Positions 1 to 5,669 of a DNA stretch of 8,454 bases are shown one piece after another; within the stretch, counting starts at the first letter, position 1; every line of letters begins with the position of its first letter. Under the pieces are notes generated by a model. The model ran no database searches, was not told where the DNA came from, and worked only from the letters and a program-made list of their open reading frames with translations. Source of the DNA: JBNJEM01 sp051745935 (GTDB taxonomy: Bacteria; Planctomycetota; Planctomycetia; Pirellulales; Pirellulaceae); contig JBNJEM010000334.1 in NCBI GenBank assembly GCA_051745935.1, forward strand, positions 1-8,454, written 5' to 3'. The translations under genes and the position numbers were made by a program.

Positions 1-167
1 AACAGGTGACCGTCGTGAGCATGCCGCCGGCACCACCAGTTGGCGTATCCGCCGAGCCAATACCGCATGCCCACGGAAAGGCTCGGTTCGGGGGTTCTTG
101 GAACCTATAACAAACCACGCGGATGTCCCGTAATCCAAGGGGTTTTGGAAGTGAGAGCTCGGTTTTG
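1..167. other. Gene-free left edge with two inverted repeats
   Basis: No convincing coding sequence is seen here. A 7-bp perfect inverted repeat (CCGAGCC at 52-58, GGCTCGG at 80-86, 21-nt loop) is followed by a short hairpin (GGTTC at 93-97, GAACC at 101-105, 3-nt loop). I compared the pair with the domain V/VI end of a group II intron and with insertion-sequence ends, and neither match is good enough to name. The stretch lies just past the point where the neighbouring transposase fragment loses its homology, so it may be the sequence that replaced the rest of that gene. Confidence 0.3.
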
Positions 168-374
168 TTACGGGCTGTAAAAAAAGGCGTGGAGGTGATT
201 GGTCATCACGACGTCGCTGAACACCTCCCAGCCGTACCGCCCAACGGTCCTCTCCAGACCGTCAACCAACCGCTGCCGATCTGCGTCATCGTAAACGATA
301 TCCTGACGTCCGTTCCCGCGTGGGAACACGTAGTAAATTGCACCCGGACATTCGATTCGCAAAGGTCGAGACAT
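168..374 (-). pseudogene. REP-associated tyrosine transposase, N-terminal fragment
   Basis: This 68-residue frame opens with MSRPLRIECPGAIYYVFPRG, the usual start of REP-associated transposases of the Y1/IS200-like HUH family. It continues through a DRQRLVDGLERTV segment to MTNHLHAFF, where His60 and His62 form the metal-binding HUH motif. Intact members are much longer and carry the catalytic tyrosine further along. Here homology stops at the SP of 'FFYSP', which aligns with the usual 'RTP', and a TAA follows. I tried the other two frames after the T7 run and neither resumes the family, so this is a truncation rather than a simple frameshift. Without the nucleophilic tyrosine it cannot be active. 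The upstream sequence (T-rich run, then a GC-rich leader to about 440) looks like the native leader of such genes, so the 5' end seems original. Confidence 0.85.
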
Positions 375-440
375 GCCACCAGTCTACCGCACCACGCCCC
401 CGCACGACTAGGCATAAAAAGAAAAATAGATGTGACCCCA
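375..440 (-). other. Leader region of the transposase fragment
   Basis: On the minus strand, reading towards the start codon at 374, this holds GGGGTCA, then ATTTTTCTTTTTATG, then a G/C-rich stretch and the ATG. This resembles, from memory, the leaders of other REP-associated transposase genes. No strong Shine-Dalgarno sequence is seen next to the ATG. The TGACCCC heptamer at 433-439 (plus strand) recurs in the repeat pair at 1717-1749. That hints at one family of element borders, but the motif is too short to prove it. Confidence 0.3.
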
Positions 441-497
441 AGTTCCGCCCGTTCGCACAATCGGTCGGAGGCACCCGATCGCACCCCAATGCCGCAG

Positions 498-859
498 CCC
501 GTATGCAGAGCCGGGGCCCGCACACTCCGGAGCGGTCATCAGATCCCGTATCAGCACACATCCATGTAGAGCGGGGGCGCGTGTGTCCCGGTATAACAAC
601 CGCCCTGCTCGTTATGGGAGGCACAACCTCGGATCCACCTGCCTAAACGGATCCACTTTAGGGTGTCTGACCTTCGCCCCGTATGCAGAGCCGGGGCCCG
701 CACACTCCGGAGCGGTCATCAGATCCCGTATCAGCACACATCCATGTAGAGCGGGGGCGCGTGTGTCCCGGTATAACAACCGCCCTGCTCGTTATGGGAG
801 GCACAACCTCGGATCCACCTGCCTAAACGGATCCACTTTAGGGTGTCTGACCTTCGCCC
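498..859. repeat. Perfect 180-bp tandem duplication (two copies)
   Basis: Bases 498-679 and 678-859 are identical base for base, with a period of exactly 180, so the unit is present twice and the copies share 2 bp at the junction. The match ends at 497/677 on the left and 680/860 on the right. Perfect identity points to a recent event or to recent homogenisation. Each unit contains a pair of 9-mers, CGGATCCAC, 18 bp apart (630-638 and 648-656 in the first copy), then GGTGTCTGACC. No protein-like reading is convincing in either strand. Because 180 is a multiple of 3, a spurious plus-strand frame runs through both copies. The right boundary falls immediately before the ATG of the next transposase-like fragment. 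Confidence 0.97.
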
Positions 860-1123
860 ATGTCCCTGGATTCCTACCAGCGGCTGCTCGATTGGACCGC
901 CCGATTGATCCGTTCCGGCGAGCGATCCACGATCCCGAAGGACCTCGCCGCGATCTTGGATCACATGAACATCGAGCAAGCGGCTTGGTTGGACACGGTG
1001 CAGGGGTACGACGAGCTGTTTTGTCACGTCGTGGGCTCGTGTTCCTGGATGAGCAAGGCCGCGACGCGGATGGAGGCCTCCCAGTTGAAGGGCGCCGCCG
1101 CGAGCCGCCGCGTGTTCAAATAG
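860..1123 (+). pseudogene. Transposase C-terminal domain fragment, 87 residues
   Basis: The frame begins MSLDSYQRLLDWTARLIRSG and continues with a hydrophobic 'IPKDLAAILDHM' helix, a 'AAWLDTVQGYDELFCHVVG' segment and a basic end. This pattern (YxxLLDWT, then P.xLAxIL, then a W and a VG) matches the C-terminal part I recall from long IS200-like/REP-type transposases of planctomycetes. No HUH motif or catalytic tyrosine is present. The in-frame codons just upstream read TGA-Pro-Ser-Pro, so nothing extends it, and no Shine-Dalgarno sequence lies at a useful distance; the nearest AGGG is about 18 nt upstream. The ATG is therefore probably an internal methionine of the ancestral protein. A small real gene encoding only this domain cannot be excluded. 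Confidence 0.6.
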
Positions 1124-1525
1124 CCGAGAGCCTCCGCCCGAGCGTGCCGCGTTTCACTCCGACGTTCGGCGTCACGGGTCGGTGATCCGTGTAAGCTGTT
1201 TCTGTCTCGAAGACGCTGACGGGCACACGTCATTTTTTTGACTGCGACGCCAGTCTCCCATCGCCGTGCGCGCTGCTCGTGATTCCCATCGCGCGTACTG
1301 CCTCACGCGTGTCCTCCCGGTCCATCCTCTCCCCGGCTGTCCCCCCACGTTGCCGGCTCGTTTGCTCACATCGCGTCTTCCGGCGGCCATCACGCTCTGC
1401 AAATGCTTGGCCAAGCTCCCGAACCCACGGCGAAAACCAGGCTAAAAATCAGCATGTCTGCTTTCGGCCCTTTCGGCCCTTTCGGCCTGCTTTTATCCCC
1501 TTGGCCGATGCCCCGCCTTGCCGGT
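1124..1525. other. About 400 bases with no recognisable gene
   Basis: This stretch lies between the two transposase C-terminal fragments. I found no coding sequence with family resemblance in either strand, no tRNA-like fold and no good terminator. A weak 4-bp hairpin surrounds a T7 run (1229-1242). A 9-bp triplicate at 1461-1487 is listed separately. The plus-strand frame that enters the fragment at 1526 is open back to 1403, but its residues before about position 41 look low-complexity and not transposase-like. It is best read as decayed flanking DNA. Confidence 0.5.
1461..1487. repeat. Three tandem copies of a 9-mer
   Basis: CTTTCGGCC occurs three times head to tail with no mismatch (1461-1469, 1470-1478, 1479-1487). 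In the open plus-strand frame it would read as Phe-Gly-Pro steps, but that frame shows no sign of being a real protein there. It is a short microsatellite-like repeat inside the transposase-remnant region. Confidence 0.95.
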
Positions 1526-1720
1526 TGGGTCGGGCGTGTCAACGAGCCTCTTTCAGAGCAAAAATTGGCAGCGGTCCGATTATCGGCGCAGCGTGGTAGG
1601 CCACTTGGGGATGAAGGTTGGGTGGAGTCGATCGCCCGTCGTCTCGACCTCGAATCAACGATGCGTCCCCGCGGCAGAAAACGAATTCGCATCCCCAAAG
1701 AGGACATCAAAGAGGCCTGA
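1526..1720 (+). pseudogene. REP-associated transposase, C-terminal fragment
   Basis: From about 1526 the plus-strand frame encodes 64 residues that look like the C-terminal end of a REP-associated (Y1/HUH) transposase. The order is WVGRVNEPLSEQKLAAVRLS, then QRGRPLGDEGWVESIARRL, then LESTMRPRGRKRIRIPKED. The 'RGRPxGDExW...TARRLxLESTxRPRGR' pattern is the familiar end of this family. The N-terminal HUH motif and the tyrosine are absent upstream, where the sequence turns into unrelated low-complexity DNA. The natural stop is TGA at 1718-1720. It is on the opposite strand to the N-terminal fragment at 168-374, so the two cannot be one gene split by a simple insertion. An inversion or two independent insertions is required. 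Confidence 0.8.
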
Positions 1721-1749
1721 CCCCTTTGATACGCTGACCCCTTTGATAC
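1717..1749. repeat. Two 16-bp direct repeats at the transposase end
   Basis: CTGACCCCTTTGATAC occurs at 1717-1732 and again at 1734-1749, with one G between them (period 17). The first copy includes the stop codon of the transposase fragment. Short repeats with an A/T-centred TGACCCCTTTGA core, placed directly after such genes, are what I would expect of a REP-type element border. I assign the role by position; only the repeat itself is seen directly. Confidence 0.9.
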
Positions 1750-1826
1750 TCCGGCCTGAGACGTTTGGCGCGCATAGCGGCCCCCGAAACGAAGCATTGC
1801 CGGCGAGGGCTCGCGGTGGTTGCCCC

Positions 1827-4202
1827 TTACTTGCTGACGATCGCAATCTCCGCCCAATAACCGGCTTCGTAATTCCAGGCGGTTGCCTGATTGAGCAATT
1901 CAAGCTTGACGGTCTGCCCGGCCCAGTCGCTCAGGTCGAAGTCGACCGTTAGCCAGCCGTCCGGGCAGGTCGCGGCCGAGATGGTTCTCGCGGCATGTAT
2001 AGGCTGCCCGTCGATCTTGAGCGCAAGCAGCCAGTCGCCGCGCTGGTGATGAGAAACGACCACTTTGAGGACCGTCTTCTTTCCCGCGGGAATGTCGACT
2101 GTCCTGGCAAGCGTGCAGGGAGTTTCCGTGTCTCTGGGGTGCGTGACCAGCACATTCGGCCGGCCTCGGAACGATGACGCCAGGCCGGGCCTCATGGCAT
2201 CGCCGCAGTTGCTGACGCTCCAGCCAGGCGCGAACTTCGCGACGGCCTCGGAGATGTCGATTGCCCTGGGAGTCGACTTTCTGGACTTAGACACAGCCGG
2301 ACGCGGCATCGAATCAGCCGGCACAAGCCCGAAGTAGGTGCGAGGGCCGGTCGTCTTGCTCCCCGCGGAGTAGTAGGGGCCGAGCACGATGTCCGTATCC
2401 TTGATGCGGAAAGCGGGCACACCATCGTCGCCCGGCGTTTGCGGCTGGAGCCATCCGGACAGGGCCGATTCAGGGATGGCTTTTCCAACACATGGTTCGG
2501 CGGCGCCAGCGAGGCTTCCGTCCATGGTCTCGGAGAGCGCCCAGGGGCCGTAGGTGAAAGCCACCCAGACCGGCTTGTCGACCGGTGCCGCGAGATGCTT
2601 CTGCAGTTGGTACTCAAACTCGATAGCAAGTTCATCGCCCGCCGTCCATGCGCGGGAGATTCGGTAGAACCCGCGTTCGTTCATGCTCGGCGTGATCTCT
2701 CGGCCGTTGATCCGCGCCGACTTCAAACGCGATCCGAACGGCTCGCGGAACTGGAGTGCGAACTCGCGGCCGTCGGTTTCCTCGAAGCGAACCGCGGCGC
2801 CGGAGCTGACGGGATAGTCTCCGGTCACGGTGATCCTGGCTCCGCCGAGGGAATCGGGCAGCACGACGCTGCAAGGCACCAGGCTCGTGATCGCGATGCC
2901 GCCTTCGACCTCTCCGACGAGGTAGCGGGAGAACATCTCCAGCGCCCGAGGCCCGCTTGAGGAACAACAACTGATCCCCATCGCATACGGCCGTCGATTT
3001 TGGTTGGTGCGAGTGTAGTAACACCAGTCGAGGCCATTCTCGTGTTGCGCCGCGAGAAGGGCATTGAAAACCGCTCGCTCCGCTTCCGTGGCATACCGGG
3101 CCTCGCCGGTCAGTTCCAGCATATGTAGATTCAACTGCACCCAGGTCGTCGTGGAGCAGGTCTCGACATCGGCTGCCGCCGGATCGAAATCTCGCGGGTG
3201 CGCGAAGCACTCCCGGTTCCCGTTGTAATCCATGTGCCGGCCCCACGGGCCTCCCGCCACATCGAGATGATTCGCGGTGATATCCTGCCAGGCATTCTGC
3301 ACAGTCCGCAGGTAGCGCTCATCCCCGGTGTTCCTGTAAAGCCGCAGGTAACCCAGGAGGTTCGCCATGAGCTGATAAGCCTTGCCCTCCCCGGGGCCGA
3401 CCACGCTGCCTTCTGCGAGCATCGTTCCCATCAGCCGGAGCCCCTCATGGGCCTCGCTCATCGCGACGATGTGCTCCGCAAAGGTGAGATACGTCCCGTC
3501 CTGCGTCCGCTCGTAGAGCATGACGATGGACTCCAGCAGCGTCGTCGCGGAGATGCCTTGTCGCGTTCCGTACTTGGTGAGGTCATACTTGCCTTCGCCA
3601 TACACCTCGATGAGCAAGTCCGCCATCCGTCGGCAGGCGTCGACAATGCGAGGGTCTGGATGGAATCGCTCGTAGGTGAGAAGCCCGTACAGGTTGTAAC
3701 GAAACGTCCAAGTATCCCAGCCTTTGCTAGGCCGTACGCTTTTCTTTTGCGGCGCAATGTCGTCGGCAACATCCTTCAGGCTGACGTTCTCCGGCATGGC
3801 CGTAAACCTGGTTTCGGGGCCATAGGTTCCCATATAACCGCCGGGCTCCTGTGCTCGCAGCAATCGCTTGACGACATTCTGCATAGCCTCCAGCAGCTTC
3901 GTATCGTGAGTCTGCTCATAGGCCAGGGTTGCCGCATGCAGCCACTTGCCAATGTGCTCGCCTTGCCAAGGGTGCCTCCCAGGATGGGATTCAAAACCGG
4001 AAAGGAGATAGTCGTCCTCGGCATCAATCATCCAAGGCATACGCCCGGTGCGCCACAGGTCAAGCCGCTCGCCAAGCAACCCACCGGTTTGCTGACTGGG
4101 TAATGGCCGCCAGACGGCACTGGAGTCCGCGCGACCTTCTTCCGCTTCTGCCGTATGGCACGCGACCAGTGCGATTACAATTGCTGACAAATATCTCATC
4201 AT
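1827..4202 (-). CDS. Secreted GH127-type (DUF1680) glycoside hydrolase
   Basis: Likely a beta-L-arabinofuranosidase-type hydrolase of the GH127/DUF1680 group, 791 residues from the chosen start. The start at 4202 gives MMRYLSAIVIALVACHTAEA, a clear signal peptide, preceded by AGGAAGAGAAG; the longer frame up to 4394 would bury this leader and overlap the upstream gene. The N-terminal part has GEHIGKWLHA (81-90) and GGYMGTYGPE (121-130) in an all-helical domain typical of the family. The family's zinc-cysteine centre is recognisable: Glu347-Thr-Cys349 and Cys412-Cys413. In the studied enzyme HypBA1 the equivalent residues bind zinc, and the first Cys of the CC pair is the nucleophile. A beta-rich region follows. 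Residues about 640-791, ending in a 'GWLTVDFDLSDWAGQTVKLE' and 'NQATAWNYEAGYW' pattern, look like an added galactose-binding-like beta-sandwich. It lies 70 nt after the ADP-ribosylglycohydrolase-fold gene and is probably co-transcribed. The exact sugar is unknown. Confidence 0.87.
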   Translation of the reverse strand: MMRYLSAIVIALVACHTAEAEEGRADSSAVWRPLPSQQTGGLLGERLDLWRTGRMPWMIDAEDDYLLSGFESHPGRHPWQGEHIGKWLHAATLAYEQTHDTKLLEAMQNVVKRLLRAQEPGGYMGTYGPETRFTAMPENVSLKDVADDIAPQKKSVRPSKGWDTWTFRYNLYGLLTYERFHPDPRIVDACRRMADLLIEVYGEGKYDLTKYGTRQGISATTLLESIVMLYERTQDGTYLTFAEHIVAMSEAHEGLRLMGTMLAEGSVVGPGEGKAYQLMANLLGYLRLYRNTGDERYLRTVQNAWQDITANHLDVAGGPWGRHMDYNGNRECFAHPRDFDPAAADVETCSTTTWVQLNLHMLELTGEARYATEAERAVFNALLAAQHENGLDWCYYTRTNQNRRPYAMGISCCSSSGPRALEMFSRYLVGEVEGGIAITSLVPCSVVLPDSLGGARITVTGDYPVSSGAAVRFEETDGREFALQFREPFGSRLKSARINGREITPSMNERGFYRISRAWTAGDELAIEFEYQLQKHLAAPVDKPVWVAFTYGPWALSETMDGSLAGAAEPCVGKAIPESALSGWLQPQTPGDDGVPAFRIKDTDIVLGPYYSAGSKTTGPRTYFGLVPADSMPRPAVSKSRKSTPRAIDISEAVAKFAPGWSVSNCGDAMRPGLASSFRGRPNVLVTHPRDTETPCTLARTVDIPAGKKTVLKVVVSHHQRGDWLLALKIDGQPIHAARTISAATCPDGWLTVDFDLSDWAGQTVKLELLNQATAWNYEAGYWAEIAIVSK

Positions 4203-4272
4203 GGCTTCTCTTCCTAGGCCAATATCAAAACGTGTTTCATCGAGACACATGTTCCCGAACCCGGCGCGGATC

Positions 4273-5622
4273 TCACCGGGCATTCTTTCTTTGAGAAGGT
4301 CCCGACGCCTGCGGAACTTCCGTATCTGCCCCAGCGACGCACCACACGCCTCTCTCCAGATCGACGCCCCCGCCCATCTCCTCGATGACGACACGGTCGA
4401 TGACGTGGATTCCGCGTGTGGCCATCAACTCAAAGGTGTCATCGCCCGGTTGGTTCGGCGTGCGATCAGGGAAGCCAACTCTCGTACGTGAGATGTTGTA
4501 TAGGTTAGAGAGATTCTTGTCGGCGAATGCGTCTGCCACGCCTTCTCGCCCCAGCATGAACCCGAGCAGGCCACCCCAGGTGGCGGTCGGGTTGTCGGAA
4601 TCCCAGCCGCAGAGTGAACCGATCTGAATGGTCCTCCGGAAGTCGCCTTCGCCGTAGAACAGGCTGATCAGACTCGCCCCGTAGTTAATGCCCGCATCGA
4701 ACCAGCCGCGGTAATTGTAGCCATCGGTGGTTCGTTCTTGGTAGCGGCGACTGAACCGATCGCGGGTCTTTTGCCAATTGTCCTTGTCGGGATTCTTCTC
4801 ATATTCAGTCTTGATCCAGTCATACATCTTGGCCGGGAAGGATCTGTTCGGCAACCGCTTGCGTGCCTGCTCCGCCAGCCACTGGGTCTGCTCCTTCAGG
4901 GAGAGGTTGGGGTCCACCGTGGGGGCCAGCGAGTGCATGATGACGTAGAACTCTGCAATCCATTCCGCGTCGCGGTAGGCCGTGGTGCGGATCGGCAAGT
5001 GCGCCATCTTGAGCGCGACATCCGGGCGACCGGGCGCGAAGAGACCGAAAAGTTCCGTGGTGAGTTGAGCATCGATCTGGTCGTACTTGCCATTGTTTTT
5101 CGGGAGACTGGTTTCCGGCGGCAGCATGCCTTCCATCATCAGATCCAGCGCCCTTTGGTTGGAAACCCACAAGAAATTCTGCCCCTCGGTCTTGATATGC
5201 CTGAGCCAACCATCGCGGATCTGTTCCGGCGTCAGAACACTGGTGGCGTTGTCCAAGAGGAGTTCCTGGTAGATATATTCAATGTCCGTGTCGTCATCGG
5301 CGCCCCAAGCATCCCCCTCTTCGATCAGGACGAATTCGATCTTCTGGCTTTTGCGGCCTTGATTGGTTCCCCAGGCTTTGTCCGTGAAGAAGGGGGCCGT
5401 CTTCTTCAATCCTTCGGTTCGCAAGCCCGTCCAGTTGGCGATGCACTGTCCCAACCAGAACCCCTGCAGCTTCTCATGGTAGTCGCTTCGCGCGACAACC
5501 AGGTCGTCAGCCTGACAGGCGTATTCCGGATACTCCAGTTCCAGATCACGAGACGGCTCCTGAGCCTGCAGTTCACAGGTGCCCAGCAGGCACATAGCAA
5601 CGACAACGGTTCTTTTCAACAT
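4273..5622 (-). CDS. Secreted ADP-ribosylglycohydrolase-fold protein
   Basis: The 449-residue product starts MLKRTVVVAMCLLGTCELQA, a signal peptide, so it acts outside the cytoplasm. Family features of the ADP-ribosyl-[protein]/dinitrogenase reductase glycohydrolase fold are visible: GFWLGQCIANWTGLRTEG (54-71), an acidic ADDDTDIEY (108-116) that fits the magnesium-binding 'DDT' site, and a second metal motif, GWDSDNPTATWGGLLGFMLG (339-358). Cytoplasmic members remove ADP-ribose from proteins. An exported copy among sugar hydrolases more likely cleaves another furanosyl-type bond, which is inference. The start codon lies 2 nt after the DUF1593 stop (TAG-GA-ATG), and its ribosome binding site GGAG is inside the last codons of that gene, so translational coupling is expected. 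The leader is almost identical to that of the DUF1593 protein. The C-terminal 20 or so residues are polar and not conserved-looking. Confidence 0.87.
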   Translation of the reverse strand: MLKRTVVVAMCLLGTCELQAQEPSRDLELEYPEYACQADDLVVARSDYHEKLQGFWLGQCIANWTGLRTEGLKKTAPFFTDKAWGTNQGRKSQKIEFVLIEEGDAWGADDDTDIEYIYQELLLDNATSVLTPEQIRDGWLRHIKTEGQNFLWVSNQRALDLMMEGMLPPETSLPKNNGKYDQIDAQLTTELFGLFAPGRPDVALKMAHLPIRTTAYRDAEWIAEFYVIMHSLAPTVDPNLSLKEQTQWLAEQARKRLPNRSFPAKMYDWIKTEYEKNPDKDNWQKTRDRFSRRYQERTTDGYNYRGWFDAGINYGASLISLFYGEGDFRRTIQIGSLCGWDSDNPTATWGGLLGFMLGREGVADAFADKNLSNLYNISRTRVGFPDRTPNQPGDDTFELMATRGIHVIDRVVIEEMGGGVDLERGVWCVAGADTEVPQASGPSQRKNAR

Positions 5623-5669
5623 TCCTATTTCTCCAGTTCTTCGGGTGTTGGCGTGGGCGCCTGAACAGC
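5549..5669 (-). repeat. Direct repeat copy A: gene tail, RBS, signal peptide
   Basis: This copy spans the end of the DUF1593 gene (APTPTPEELEK and stop), the GGAG site and the first 25 or so codons of the ADP-ribosylglycohydrolase-fold gene. It aligns without gaps to 7081-7201 at a constant offset of 1532. By hand count there are 8 mismatches in the 115 bp 5549-5663; the last 6 bases are less certain. Beyond both ends the similarity stops abruptly. Confidence 0.95.

Noticed and set aside
52..105. Group II intron domain V/VI-like hairpins at the left edge
   Set aside because: The stem sequences and spacing do not fit the 34-nt domain V consensus, and no reverse transcriptase fragment is visible nearby.
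168..190. Frameshift at the T7 run as the cause of transposase truncation
   Set aside because: Homology continues in frame past the run to the expected proline, and the other frames beyond the stop do not resume the family.
583..1185. A 200-residue plus-strand frame through the tandem duplication
   Set aside because: It is open only because the 180-bp period is a multiple of 3. It repeats its own sequence, shows no family resemblance, and overlaps the better-supported frame at 860-1123.
1229..1242. Hairpin around a T7 run
   Set aside because: The stem has only 4 bp and no gene ends at a suitable distance, so a terminator call is not justified.
1800..1817. Possible terminator hairpin just after the GH127 stop (GCGAG/CTCGC)
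   Set aside because: The stem is only 5 bp with a 2-nt loop, which is sterically poor, and no T run follows on the minus strand.
1390..1857. A 155-residue minus-strand frame
   Set aside because: It is antisense to the transposase C-terminal fragment and the repeats, with no recognisable motif. It also overlaps the end of the GH127 gene.
3198..4103. A 301-residue plus-strand frame, and a similar 308-residue one at 4738-5664
   Set aside because: Both are antisense shadows of high-GC coding sequence. The minus-strand genes there have clear domains and signal peptides.
4203..4394. N-terminal extension of the GH127 gene to 4394
   Set aside because: It would overlap the end of the upstream gene and place about 64 arginine-rich residues before an obvious signal peptide. 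The start at 4202 has a suitable ribosome binding site.
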